This document shows, piece by piece, positions 9,038 through 18,772 of a stretch of DNA of 64,000 nucleotides. Numbering within the stretch: the first letter of the stretch is position 1; every line of letters begins with the position of its first letter. The translations under genes and the position numbers were made by a program. Source of the DNA: Bradyrhizobium sp. BR 10289 (GTDB lineage: Bacteria; Pseudomonadota; Alphaproteobacteria; Rhizobiales; Xanthobacteraceae); the NCBI RefSeq assembly GCF_019455385.1, contig NZ_JACOFR010000019.1, positions 88,335 to 152,334 on the forward strand. The letters are read 5' to 3'. The notes beneath the pieces were generated by a model. That model did not search any database and was not told the DNA's origin. It saw only the letters and a list, made by a program, of their open reading frames with translations.

Positions 9038-9688
9038 TTACACGGCCTCCAACTGATCAGCGGCACGCTTCTTCTTCGCCTTTGCCTGGCCGAGCAAGGG
9101 GCCCGCGGTGAGCGCGGCCGTATCGGCCACGCCGGGATCGCGGGAGATCATTGCAGCTACGATCGCTCCGTCGATCAGCAGGCCGAGCTGGTGCGCGAGC
9201 ACCGCGGGCTCACTGGAGCCCAGCTCGCCGGCGAGCTTCTCGATATGGCCGAGCACGATCTTCTTGTGCTTGAGCGCGATGTTGCGGAATTGTTTGGCGT
9301 CCTTGTCGTGCTCGCCGACCGCGTTGATGAAGGGGCAGCCGTAGAAGCGCTCTTCGGCGAACCAGCTCTTCAGCGCCGGGAAGATGCGTGTCAGCTTGGC
9401 CTGCGCGTCACCGCCGCCTTGCTCCATGGCGCCGATGAACCATTCGCGCCATTGCTTGCCTTCGCTCTCCAGCACCGCGTTGACGAGGTTGGTCTTGGAG
9501 CCGAACAGCTTGTAGAGCGTCGTCTTCGCAGTGCCGGCTTCCTCGATGATCGCGTCGATGCCGGTGGCGTTGATGCCGTTCTTGCAGAACAGATGCGTCG
9601 CGGCGCTGAGCAGCCGCCCGCGCGCGGACTCGTCTTCGCCGGCACCGGCGTGGGTCGAACTGGAATTCTTCTTTGACGTCTTTGCCAT
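9038..9688 (-). CDS. TetR/AcrR family transcriptional regulator
   Basis: A 216-residue TetR-type repressor. The DNA-binding domain occupies about residues 24-70 (RGRLLSAATHLFCKNGINATGIDAII, then AGTAKTTLYKLFGSKTNL). The ligand domain follows; the C-terminal tail is lysine-rich (AKAKKKRAAD). The gene is divergent from the OsmC/acyl-CoA dehydrogenase/rhodanese genes across 243 bases and is the obvious candidate for their local repressor. A perfect dyad TTTGCCA-N3-TGGCAAA at 9681-9697 spans its own start codon, suggesting autoregulation. Confidence 0.92.
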   Translation of the reverse strand: MAKTSKKNSSSTHAGAGEDESARGRLLSAATHLFCKNGINATGIDAIIEEAGTAKTTLYKLFGSKTNLVNAVLESEGKQWREWFIGAMEQGGGDAQAKLTRIFPALKSWFAEERFYGCPFINAVGEHDKDAKQFRNIALKHKKIVLGHIEKLAGELGSSEPAVLAHQLGLLIDGAIVAAMISRDPGVADTAALTAGPLLGQAKAKKKRAADQLEAV

Positions 9689-9697
9689 GGTGGCAAA
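9681..9697. promoter_or_regulatory. Perfect 7-bp dyad over the TetR start codon
   Basis: TTTGCCA and TGGCAAA are separated by 3 bases and overlap the first codon of the TetR gene. A 17-bp dyad is the usual size of a TetR operator, so autorepression is plausible. Part of the symmetry could be chance, because CCATGG around the start codon contributes to it. Confidence 0.4.
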
Positions 9698-9863
9698 CTT
9701 ACCCGCAGCCGTGCCGCATCAGCAAGACGCATCTGTTCCGCGCTGAAAAGATTCGCAGAGAACAAGCCGTCTGCATCGGCTTTGAGCAAGCGGCGGCTGA
9801 TCAATCCGCAGGCAGGATTCGCTAAGCGGCTTCAATGTCTCGCCTTTTGTTTTTGGCCGGCTC

Positions 9864-9879
9864 TGGCACGCCCTATGCA
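9864..9879 (+). promoter_or_regulatory. Candidate sigma-54 (-24/-12) promoter of the OsmC operon
   Basis: TGGCACG at 9864-9870 and ATGCA at 9875-9879 match the sigma-54 consensus, with the invariant GG and GC exactly 12 bases apart. Predicted transcription start is near 9890, about 40 bases before the OsmC start codon. The nearest sigma-54 activator gene lies at 12764-14698, just beyond this three-gene unit. I saw no copy here of the palindrome found upstream of that activator. Confidence 0.55.
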
Positions 9880-9931
9880 AGGAAACAGACCGTTCGGTAT
9901 CCTGCCGGATTCAACGGCTGCCAGGGAGAAG

Positions 9932-10477
9932 ATGATGACTGCCGTCGTTCAAAAGACAGTGCTGACGGGTTGCCTCGCACCCATCGACAAGAATGGCCTC
10001 GAGCAACTGATCGCTAACGGCAAGGCCAATCCGAAGGTCATCAAGACCTTGAAATGCAAGACGGTTGCGGAAGGCAAATTCCGCCACGCCAACTACATCC
10101 GCAATCTGCCGCCCTACATCGTCGACGAGCCGCCGGGCCTTCTGGGTGACGATACCGCGCCCAATCCGTCGGAAGCCTCGCTCGCCGCGCTCGGCTCCTG
10201 CCTTGCCGTCGGCCTGCACGCCAACGCCGTGCATCGCGGCTGGATCGTCAACAAGCTCGAGCTGGAGCTCGAAGGCGACCTCAACATCACCGCGGTCTGG
10301 GGCACCGGCGACATGTCGGACAAGCCCGTTGGTTTCACCGACGTCCGCGTCAAGGTCGACATGGAGTGCGAGGGCATCTCGCCTGACGAGATCAACGCGC
10401 TGGTCGCCCATGTGAAGAAATGGTCGCCGGTCGCCAACACGTTTACCCGCCCGGTCAATCTCGAGGTCGGCATCTAG
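9932..10477 (+). CDS. OsmC family protein
   Basis: A 181-residue member of the OsmC/Ohr fold, a dimeric thiol-peroxidase family. The second active-site region is visible as NPSEASLAALGSCLAVGLHANA, containing the conserved cysteine; the first cysteine position may be the CKTV of KTLKCKTVAEG, which is not the canonical arrangement, so peroxide reduction is not certain. The start is ATG 9932 or 9935, preceded by AGGGAGAA; the longer frame upstream would overlap the -24/-12 element. It is the first gene of a unit with an acyl-CoA dehydrogenase homologue (36 bases downstream) and a rhodanese, a set suggesting sulfur or redox chemistry. Confidence 0.85.
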   Translation: MMTAVVQKTVLTGCLAPIDKNGLEQLIANGKANPKVIKTLKCKTVAEGKFRHANYIRNLPPYIVDEPPGLLGDDTAPNPSEASLAALGSCLAVGLHANAVHRGWIVNKLELELEGDLNITAVWGTGDMSDKPVGFTDVRVKVDMECEGISPDEINALVAHVKKWSPVANTFTRPVNLEVGI

Positions 10478-10513
10478 CAGACGGCAATCAGGACAAGGGT
10501 GCGGGAGGCGATC

Positions 10514-11626
10514 ATGGGTTCACTGGCTTTATCGCGGGTCGAGACTTTGGATCAGCCCGCACCGTCCATAGCAGGGGAGGTGGCGCGGATTGCGAAGGAG
10601 CAGCTCGCGCCGCTCGCCGCCGGCATCGACGCCGGCACGGTCTATCCGGCCGAGGTGCTGCGTGCGTTCGGCAAGGTCGGGGCGTGGGGCAGTCACGTGC
10701 CGCACGAAGGGCCCGCGGATTTGCGCTGCGCCATCCAGGCGATGGCCGAGATCGGCCAGGTCTGCGGCGGCACCGCCTTCATGGCCTGGTGCCAGAACAC
10801 GCTGGTCTGGTACGCCGCCAACTCGACCAACATGAATCTCGCCAAGCGCTTTGGCGACGCGTTTTCCACCGGCCGCGTACTCGGCGGCACCGGGCTCTCC
10901 AATCCCATGAAGAGCTTCTTCGGCATCGAGAAATTGAAGCTGAAGGGAAAGAAGGTCGAGGGCGGCTACATCGTCCGTGGTGCGCTGCCCTGGGTCTCCA
11001 ATCTCGGTCCGGACCATTTTTTCGGCACGATCTTCGAGCGCGAGGACGACCAGGGCACGGTGATGTTCCTGGCCGATTGCGCGGACCCCGCCATCACGCT
11101 GACGCCATGCAAGCCGTTCCTCGCGATGGACGGCACCGGCACTTACGGCGTGCAATTCCGCGACGTCTTCGTGCCGGACGAGCTGATCCTCGCCGATCCC
11201 GCCGGGCCCTTCGTCAAGAAGATCCGCGCCGGCTTCATCCTGCTCCAGGCCGGCATGGCGCTCGGCGTCATCAAGGACTGTATCAACATCATGGACGAGG
11301 TCGACAATCCGCTCGGCCACATCAACCGCTATCTGCCGCAGCAGCCGGTGCATTTCCGCGATCTCGCCGCCGAGCTGGAGGCGGAAACGATGGCGCTGGC
11401 GCGCGATCCCTACAATGAAGAGGAGACCTATTGGCGCAAGGTGATTGCGCTTCGGCTTCGCGCGGGCGAAGCCAGCGTCGCGGCGGCGCATGCCGCGATG
11501 CTGCATTGTGGCGCGCGCGGCTATCTCAAGAGTCACCGCGCGCAGCGTCGCCTGCGCGAGGCCTATTTCGTCGCGATCGTCACGCCGGCCACCAAGCAGC
11601 TGCGCAAGATGCTCGCCGATGCCTGA
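10514..11626 (+). CDS. Acyl-CoA dehydrogenase family flavoprotein
   Basis: A 370-residue protein of the acyl-CoA dehydrogenase fold: an N-terminal helical domain with the CGGTAFMAWCQNTL segment, a middle beta domain with KGKKVEGGYIVRGALPWVSNLG and TYGVQFRDVFVPDEL, and a C-terminal helical domain. The family covers true dehydrogenases as well as FMN/FAD-dependent monooxygenases (SfnB/DszC-like). This sequence lacks the common C-terminal catalytic-Glu signature, and a rhodanese and an OsmC gene flank it, so a desulfurising or sulfur-related oxidase is as likely as beta-oxidation. I chose ATG 10514 because GGGAGG precedes it; an in-frame GTG lies 15 bases earlier. Confidence 0.85.
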   Translation: MGSLALSRVETLDQPAPSIAGEVARIAKEQLAPLAAGIDAGTVYPAEVLRAFGKVGAWGSHVPHEGPADLRCAIQAMAEIGQVCGGTAFMAWCQNTLVWYAANSTNMNLAKRFGDAFSTGRVLGGTGLSNPMKSFFGIEKLKLKGKKVEGGYIVRGALPWVSNLGPDHFFGTIFEREDDQGTVMFLADCADPAITLTPCKPFLAMDGTGTYGVQFRDVFVPDELILADPAGPFVKKIRAGFILLQAGMALGVIKDCINIMDEVDNPLGHINRYLPQQPVHFRDLAAELEAETMALARDPYNEEETYWRKVIALRLRAGEASVAAAHAAMLHCGARGYLKSHRAQRRLREAYFVAIVTPATKQLRKMLADA

Positions 11627-11675
11627 GTTCTACGAGTCCACCTGAAGACCCCCCAACCTCAACGGAGAGGCTGCC

Positions 11676-12554
11676 ATGACTGACGTCCTGATCACTGCCG
11701 TCGAACTCGCCGATCTCTTGAAAACCGAACCGTGTGTCGTCATCGACACCCGCAATCCCGATGCCTACGCCGCTGGCCATCTCCCCAATGCCGTCAACGT
11801 GCACGAGATCTTCACCTTCCTCGCGACCTCGACGCCGGAAGGCATGGCTGAGCTGAAGACCAAATTCGCCGACGCGTTCGGTGCGGCCGGTCTGTCCGGC
11901 AAGGAGACGGCTGTGATCTACGAGCAGTCGATGAACTCCGGCTTCGGCCAGTCCTGCCGCGGCTATTACCTGCTCACCATGCTAGGCTATCCCAAGGTGA
12001 AGGTGCTGCATGGCGGCTTCGATGCCTGGTCGGCCGCGGGTTTTCCGGTGACGAAGGATGTGCCGACGCCGACGAAGGCTTCGTTCTCGATCGTGCCGGA
12101 AGCCGGCGAGATCCTGATCGACGCCAAGACCATGCTCGCCGCCGTCGGCAAGCCCGGCATCGCCATCCTCGACGTCCGCGATGTCGACGAGTGGATCGGC
12201 GACAGCTCGTCTCCGTATGGGAAGGATTTCTGCCCGCGCAAGGGCCGCATCCCCGGCGCGGTCTGGCTGGAATGGTACCGCATGATGAAGCCGACCGCCG
12301 AAGGCCCGCGCTTCAAGTCCAAGGATGAAATCCTGGCGGAATGCGCCACCGTCGGCATCTCCACGACGACGCCGGTCTATCTCTACTGCTTCAAGGGCGC
12401 GCGCGCCTCGAACACCTTCCTCGCGCTCAAGAACGCCGGCGTGAAGGACGTGCGGATGTATTTCGGCTCCTGGAACGAATGGTCGCGCGATCCGTCGCTG
12501 CCGATCGAGCAGGGGCTGCCGATCGCAACGGAGGTGACGACCAAGGCGGCGTGA
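11676..12554 (+). CDS. Tandem-rhodanese sulfurtransferase
   Basis: A 292-residue protein of two rhodanese domains. The N-terminal domain (about 1-130; CVVIDTRNPDAYAAGHLPNAVN) has lost its active-site cysteine loop, reading MNSGFGQS. The C-terminal domain (about 145-280) has IAILDVRDVDEWIG and the active loop YCFKGARAS, whose cysteine carries the persulfide; the C-x-x-G-x-R form is a catalytic rhodanese loop. Such enzymes move sulfane sulfur from thiosulfate or mercaptopyruvate to cyanide or thiols. A cyanide-detoxifying role would suit the nearby cyanate operon, but that is inference. It lies 49 bases after the acyl-CoA dehydrogenase gene. Confidence 0.92.
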   Translation: MTDVLITAVELADLLKTEPCVVIDTRNPDAYAAGHLPNAVNVHEIFTFLATSTPEGMAELKTKFADAFGAAGLSGKETAVIYEQSMNSGFGQSCRGYYLLTMLGYPKVKVLHGGFDAWSAAGFPVTKDVPTPTKASFSIVPEAGEILIDAKTMLAAVGKPGIAILDVRDVDEWIGDSSSPYGKDFCPRKGRIPGAVWLEWYRMMKPTAEGPRFKSKDEILAECATVGISTTTPVYLYCFKGARASNTFLALKNAGVKDVRMYFGSWNEWSRDPSLPIEQGLPIATEVTTKAA

Positions 12555-12581
12555 GCCGCCAGCGGCCGCAGCGTTCGGTCC

Positions 12582-12733
12582 ACCTCTCCCCAACGGGGAG
12601 AGGTCGGATTGCTTCGGCGCGCAATTGCGCGCCTGAGCAATCCGGGTGAGGGGGCGCCGTACTCGGTGGAACGGAAACCCCTCACCCGGATCGCATCTTT
12701 CGATGCGATCCGACCTCTCCCTTCGGGAGAGGT
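12582..12733. repeat. Composite palindromic intergenic repeat
   Basis: The interval is an array of nested hairpins: ACCTCTCCCC-N3-GGGGAGAGGT at its left end, GGATTGC...GCAATCC, GGGTGAGGGG matched further on by CCCCTCACCC, GGATCGCATC-N4-GATGCGATCC, and ACCTCTCCC-N3-GGGAGAGGT at the right end. The outer and inner arms also pair with each other, so the whole segment can fold as one long cruciform. Elements built this way recur between Bradyrhizobium genes. It separates the convergent rhodanese and activator genes and may serve as a bidirectional transcript end. Confidence 0.85.
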
Positions 12734-12763
12734 GTTCCCCGTCTCACATCGAGCCGATCAAGA

Positions 12764-14698
<1,935 letters not shown>

Positions 14699-14700
14699 TG

Positions 14701-14749
14701 CGAAATCTCGTAATTGAACTACGAGATTTCGTTTATCACGAGTTTTCGT
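14701..14749. promoter_or_regulatory. Candidate enhancer (UAS) for the sigma-54 activator
   Basis: A perfect 12-bp inverted repeat, CGAAATCTCGTA (14701-14712) and TACGAGATTTCG (14720-14731), spaced by 7 bases, is followed by a related half-site ACGAGTTTTCG at 14738-14748. It ends 2 bases before the activator start codon and its centre is about 119 bases upstream of the predicted transcription start of the divergent cyn operon, a normal enhancer distance. Binding there should activate the cyn operon and could repress the activator gene itself. Confidence 0.75.
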
Positions 14750-14808
14750 AGTGGCCAAGTCACAGCGAAAACGCTGCGTCATCAAGGCACTGGCTGCTCC
14801 CAAGGCGG

Positions 14809-14823
14809 TGGCACACTCCTTGC
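14809..14823 (+). promoter_or_regulatory. Sigma-54 (-24/-12) promoter of the cyanate operon
   Basis: TGGCACA-N4-TTGC, with the invariant GG (14810-14811) and GC (14822-14823) 12 bases apart, is a strong match to the sigma-54 consensus. Transcription should begin near 14835, about 24 bases before the ATG of the binding-protein gene. A sigma-54 activator gene diverges immediately upstream. Confidence 0.8.
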
Positions 14824-14858
14824 GTAACCCGTCCGTGCAATGACGCAGGGGAGCTCCG

Positions 14859-16238
14859 ATGTCCACGTTCGACAATCCGTTTGATCCGAACCGCAACCTT
14901 CGAGCCGGCTGTGTCTGTGGCCAGCACCAATCCGCGGCGGAGCATGAGCAGGCCACGGCGCTGGCTTGCGAGACGGTCGAGAGCGAAGAAAAGCGCTACG
15001 AGGGAGTCGTCGCCTCCGCCGTAATGCGCGCGATGTTTCCGCAGGATGTGGCGCGGCGCGCCTTCCTGAAGTCGGTCGGTGCATCGACGGCGCTCGCGGC
15101 TCTCTCGCAATTCTTTCCACTCAAGACGGCGACGGAAGTGTTCGCGCAAACCGGCGCGCCCGAGAAGAAGGACCTCAAGGTCGGCTTCATCCCGATCACC
15201 TGCGCGACGCCGATCATCATGGCGGCGCCGCTGGGGTTCTACTCGAAGCATGGTCTCAATGTCGAAGTGGTGAAGACCGCCGGCTGGGCCGTGATCCGCG
15301 ACAAGACCATCAACAAGGAATACGACGCCGCGCACATGCTGGCGCCGATGCCGATCGCGATCTCGCTTGGTCTTGGTGCCAACGCCATTCCCTTTGCCGT
15401 CCCTGCGATCGAGAACATCAACGGGCAGGGCATCGTGCTGGCGACCAAGCACAAGGACAAGCGCGATCCGAAGGACTGGAAGGGCCTGAAATTCGCGATC
15501 CCCTTCGACTACTCCATGCACAATTACCTGCTGCGCTATTATCTCGCCGAGCACGGTCTCGACCCCGATACCGATGTGCAACTGCGCTCGGTGCCGCCGC
15601 CGGAGATGGTCGCGAATTTGCGCGCCGACAACATCGACGGCTTCCTTGCGCCCGACAACATCTGCCAGCGCGCGATCTATGACGGCGTCGGCTTCATGCA
15701 CTTGCTCTCCAAGGAGATCTGGGACGGCCATCCTTGCTGCAGTTTTGCCGCCAGCCGCGAGTTCATCACGACGGCGCCGAATAGCTTTGCCGCGCTGACC
15801 CGCGCCATCGTCGATGCCACTGCCTATGCGTCGAAGGCGGAGAACCGCAAGCAGATCGCGGAAGCGATCGCGCCCGCCAACTACATCAACGCGCCGGTCA
15901 CGGTGCTGGAGCAGGTCCTGACCGGCACCTATGCCGACGGACTTGGCGGGGTGAAGACCGACGCCAAGCGCGTCGATTTCGATCCATTCCCGTGGCAGTC
16001 CTTCGCGGTGTGGATGCTGACGCAGATGAAGCGTTGGGGCCAGATCAAGGGCGATGTCGACTACAAGGCGGTGGCCGAGCAGGTCTACCTCGCCACCGAC
16101 ACCAAGAAGCTGATGACGGAGATGGGCCTGTCGCCGCCGGCGAGTGCCTACAAATCGTTCGCGGTGATGGGCAAGACCTTCGATCCGGCCAAGCCCGAGG
16201 ATTACCTCGCCAGCTTCAAGATCAGGAAGGCGTCGTGA
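14859..16238 (+). CDS. cynA: Nitrate/cyanate-type ABC transporter substrate-binding protein
   Basis: A 459-residue periplasmic binding protein of the NrtA/CynA/SsuA type. From residue 105 it has KVGFIPITCATPIIMAAPLG, a typical first strand and ligand loop. A twin-arginine export signal (RRAFLK at 66-71 followed by a hydrophobic ASTALAALS) lies unusually deep, after about 60 residues that include a CVCGQHQSAAEH segment with paired cysteines and histidines. That N-terminal extension resembles those seen in some nitrate-transport binding proteins and may bind metal before export. The permease, ATPase and cyanase genes follow, so cyanate is the likely ligand; nitrate or another small anion remains possible. 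Confidence 0.85.
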   Translation: MSTFDNPFDPNRNLRAGCVCGQHQSAAEHEQATALACETVESEEKRYEGVVASAVMRAMFPQDVARRAFLKSVGASTALAALSQFFPLKTATEVFAQTGAPEKKDLKVGFIPITCATPIIMAAPLGFYSKHGLNVEVVKTAGWAVIRDKTINKEYDAAHMLAPMPIAISLGLGANAIPFAVPAIENINGQGIVLATKHKDKRDPKDWKGLKFAIPFDYSMHNYLLRYYLAEHGLDPDTDVQLRSVPPPEMVANLRADNIDGFLAPDNICQRAIYDGVGFMHLLSKEIWDGHPCCSFAASREFITTAPNSFAALTRAIVDATAYASKAENRKQIAEAIAPANYINAPVTVLEQVLTGTYADGLGGVKTDAKRVDFDPFPWQSFAVWMLTQMKRWGQIKGDVDYKAVAEQVYLATDTKKLMTEMGLSPPASAYKSFAVMGKTFDPAKPEDYLASFKIRKAS

Positions 16239-16252
16239 TGATCTCCGCTCTC

Positions 16253-16367
16253 GTGTCCCGGACGCGATGCAGCACGCAGTGCTGCTTCGCAGAGCCGGGA
16301 CCCAGCTTGTCCGCATGGGTCCCGGTTCTGCGTCGCACCGCTTCGCGCTGCGCCGCGCCCTGGACAC
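16253..16367. repeat. Palindromic repeat inside the cyanate operon
   Basis: The 148-base gap between the binding-protein and permease genes is almost filled by a repeat whose ends are inverted (GTGTCCCGGACGCG at the left; CGCGCCCTGGACAC at the right) and whose interior carries further paired arms (GGGACCCAGC and TGGGTCCCGG). It is a typical Bradyrhizobium dispersed element but here sits within an operon, where its RNA hairpin could set the ratio of binding protein to membrane components. Confidence 0.8.
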
Positions 16368-16386
16368 GAAACCTGGGATATACGAA

Positions 16387-17226
16387 ATGACATCCTCCCT
16401 CCGCCTCCGCGCCGGCCTCGTCTCGATTGCGCTGCTCGCCGCGTTCCTCGGCATCTGGCATCTCGCCACGCGCTCGACGGCGCCGGTGGCGACGATGAGC
16501 CCGGAATACGCCAAGCTGATGGGCCTGACCGCCACGCAGGGCAAATCCGCCATGCCCGGTCCGCTCGATGTCGGCGCAAAGCTCTGGGAGCATTTCAAGC
16601 GGCCGTTCTACGATAACGGGCCGAATGACAAGGGGCTCGGGATCCAGCTCGCTTATTCCATCGCGCGCGTCGGCACCGGCTATCTGCTGGCGGTGCTGGT
16701 TGCGATCCCGCTCGGCTTCCTGATCGGCATGTCGCCGCTGCTGAGCAAGGCGCTGGATCCCTTCATCCAGGTGCTGAAGCCGATCTCACCGCTGGCCTGG
16801 ATGCCGCTCGCGCTCTACACGATCAAGGATTCCTCGATCTCGGCGATCTTCGTCATCTTCATCTGCTCGATCTGGCCGATGCTGCTCAACACCGTCTTTG
16901 GCGTGGCGAGCGTGCGCAAGGAATGGATCAACGTCGCACGCACGCTGGAGGTCGGCACCGTCAGGCGCGCCTTCACGGTGATCCTGCCCGCGGCGGCGCC
17001 GACGATCTTGACCGGCATGCGCATCTCGATCGGCATCGCCTGGCTCGTGATCGTCGCGGCCGAGATGCTCGTCGGCGGCACCGGCATCGGCTATTTCGTC
17101 TGGAACGAGTGGAACAACCTCTCGATCACCAATGTCATCATTGCGATCCTGCTGATCGGTGTCGTCGGCATGCTGCTCGACCAGATCCTGGCGCGGTTCA
17201 CGCGCATGGTGACGTTTCCGGAGTAG
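16387..17226 (+). CDS. cynB: Nitrate/cyanate-type ABC transporter permease
   Basis: A 279-residue inner-membrane permease of the NrtB/SsuC/TauC family, with about six transmembrane helices starting at residues 9-27. The EAA loop that contacts the ATPase is visible as NVARTLEVGTVRRAFTVILPAAAPTILTGMRI (residues about 180-212). It forms the channel for the substrate delivered by the upstream binding protein. I chose ATG 16387; a longer frame extends back into the palindromic repeat and has no family counterpart. No strong ribosome binding site is seen, which may mean translation depends on structure in the repeat-bearing leader. Confidence 0.9.
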   Translation: MTSSLRLRAGLVSIALLAAFLGIWHLATRSTAPVATMSPEYAKLMGLTATQGKSAMPGPLDVGAKLWEHFKRPFYDNGPNDKGLGIQLAYSIARVGTGYLLAVLVAIPLGFLIGMSPLLSKALDPFIQVLKPISPLAWMPLALYTIKDSSISAIFVIFICSIWPMLLNTVFGVASVRKEWINVARTLEVGTVRRAFTVILPAAAPTILTGMRISIGIAWLVIVAAEMLVGGTGIGYFVWNEWNNLSITNVIIAILLIGVVGMLLDQILARFTRMVTFPE

Positions 17227-17231
17227 GGGCA

Positions 17232-18155
17232 GTGACCGACAAATTCGTCTCCATCGAAGGCATTGCGAAACGCTATCCGGGCGCCAATGGCGCCACCACC
17301 ACTGTGTTCGAGAATCTGTGGCTGTCGATGGCGCGGGGCGAGTTCTGCTGCGTGATCGGCCATTCCGGCTGCGGCAAGACCACCGTGCTCAACATCCTCG
17401 CCGGCCTCGATACGCCGAGCGAGGGCGCCGTCATCGTCGACGGGCAGGCGATATCAGGCACCAGCCTCGACCGCGCGGTGATCTTCCAGAGCCATGCGCT
17501 GCTGCCCTGGCGCACCGTGCTCGGCAATGTCTCCTACGCCGTGAGTTCGAAATGGCGCAGCTGGGATCGTGCCAAGGTCAAGGCGCATGCGCAAAAGTTT
17601 ATTGACCTGGTCGGTTTGACCGGCTCGGAGCACAAGCGGCCGTCGGAACTGTCGGGCGGTATGAAGCAGCGCGTCGGCATCGCCCGGGCGCTGTCGATCA
17701 CGCCGAAGATGATGCTGATGGACGAGCCGTTCTCGGCGCTCGACGCGCTGACGCGTGGCACGCTGCAGGACGAGGTGCGGCGGATTTGCCTGGAGACCGG
17801 GCAGACCGCGTTCATGATCACCCATGACGTCGACGAGGCGATCTATCTTGCCGACAAGATCTTTCTGATGACCAACGGACCCGGCGCGGTGCTGGCCGAG
17901 GTCGTCGAGAACCCGCTGCCGCGGGATCGCGGCCGCACCGATCTGCACCGCCATCCGCTCTATTACGCGCTACGCAATCACATCATCGATTTCCTGGTGA
18001 CGCGCAGCAAGACCTTCACCACCGAGAAGCCCGATCATGATCCGCGCAATGTGCCGGTGGTGCGGATCGGCAAGCCCGGTTTGACGATCGCGTCAAACGG
18101 CGAAGAGCAACGACAGACCTGGACGCCCGGGACCACCCCCGGACTGACTGCCTGA
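17232..18155 (+). CDS. cynD: Nitrate/cyanate-type ABC transporter ATP-binding protein
   Basis: A 307-residue ATPase subunit that energises the permease. Walker A is GHSGCGKTT, the Q-loop follows as VIFQSHALLPW, the signature is LSGGMKQRVGIARAL, Walker B is MMLMDEPFSALD and the switch His is in MITHDVDEA. The C-terminal 60 residues are an extension typical of NrtD/CynD-like proteins. The likely start is GTG 17232, 5 bases after the permease stop and preceded by AGGGGC; an open frame continues upstream but overlaps the permease throughout. Close spacing implies translational coupling with the permease. Confidence 0.92.
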   Translation: MTDKFVSIEGIAKRYPGANGATTTVFENLWLSMARGEFCCVIGHSGCGKTTVLNILAGLDTPSEGAVIVDGQAISGTSLDRAVIFQSHALLPWRTVLGNVSYAVSSKWRSWDRAKVKAHAQKFIDLVGLTGSEHKRPSELSGGMKQRVGIARALSITPKMMLMDEPFSALDALTRGTLQDEVRRICLETGQTAFMITHDVDEAIYLADKIFLMTNGPGAVLAEVVENPLPRDRGRTDLHRHPLYYALRNHIIDFLVTRSKTFTTEKPDHDPRNVPVVRIGKPGLTIASNGEEQRQTWTPGTTPGLTA

Positions 18156-18166
18156 TTTTGTAGACG

Positions 18167-18208
18167 CATGATCTACGGAAAACCGCTTCACACTTTTCCG
18201 GATCATGC
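18167..18208. repeat. GCATGATC palindromic element
   Basis: GCATGATC (18167-18174) and GATCATGC (18201-18208) enclose a second complementary pair (GGAAAA and TTTTCC), giving a hairpin typical of a rhizobial dispersed repeat. It lies in the 73-base gap between the ATPase and cyanase genes and ends just before the cyanase Shine-Dalgarno GAAGGGAG. Confidence 0.8.
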
Positions 18209-18228
18209 TTTTGAAGGGAGACCTCAAC

Positions 18229-18711
18229 ATGAAGCGCGAAGACCTCACCGAAAAACTGCTCGACATCAAGCGCGAGAAGGGATGGACCTGGAAATACATC
18301 TGCGAGAAGATCGGCGGCTATTCGGAAGTGCTCATAACAGGCGCAATCCTCGGACAGATGAAGTTGACAAAGCCGCAAGCGGCCAACGCGGCTGAGCTAT
18401 TCGGCTTGTCGAAGGCCGAGACGGCGATGCTGAACGAAACGCCGATGCGCGGCATGCCGATGCCGCCGACCGATCCCCTGATCTATCGCTTCTACGAGCT
18501 GGTGATGGTCAATGGCCCGGCCTGGAAGGCGTTGATCGAGGAAGAGTATGGCGACGGCATCATGTCGGCGATCGACTTCGACATGGTGATGGAGCGCCTG
18601 CCGAACCCCAAGGGTGATCGCGTCAAAATCACGATGTCAGGCAAATTCCTGCCGTACAAATATTACGGCGCCAGCGGCAACGTGCCGGAGTATGGATTCA
18701 AAGAGGGGTGA
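18229..18711 (+). CDS. cynS: Cyanate hydratase (cyanase)
   Basis: A 160-residue cyanase, which combines cyanate and bicarbonate to give ammonia and two CO2. The N-terminal helical domain (KREDLTEKLLDIKREKGWTWKYICEKIG) resembles an HTH fold without DNA-binding role. The decameric catalytic domain keeps the family's Arg, Glu and Ser in IYRFYELV and GDGIMSAIDF, and ends with SGKFLPYKYYG. Length is normal. I chose ATG 18229 because GAAGGGAG precedes it by a normal distance. As last gene of the sigma-54 transporter operon it explains the transporter as a cyanate importer that releases nitrogen. Confidence 0.95.
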   Translation: MKREDLTEKLLDIKREKGWTWKYICEKIGGYSEVLITGAILGQMKLTKPQAANAAELFGLSKAETAMLNETPMRGMPMPPTDPLIYRFYELVMVNGPAWKALIEEEYGDGIMSAIDFDMVMERLPNPKGDRVKITMSGKFLPYKYYGASGNVPEYGFKEG

Positions 18712-18721
18712 GTGGCGAATT

Positions 18722-18759
18722 GCGAATAGCGAATGGAATCTGTTCCATTCGCTATTCGC
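18722..18759. repeat. Perfect 17-bp inverted repeat between convergent cynS and purB
   Basis: The arms GCGAATAGCGAATGGAA and TTCCATTCGCTATTCGC are separated by only 4 bases. Partial copies of the internal GCGAAT word continue on both sides (GGCGAATTGCGAATAGC). There is no T-run, so it is more likely a palindromic repeat that also blocks 3' exonucleases than a classical terminator. Confidence 0.8.
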
Positions 18760-18772
18760 TACTCACCATTCG

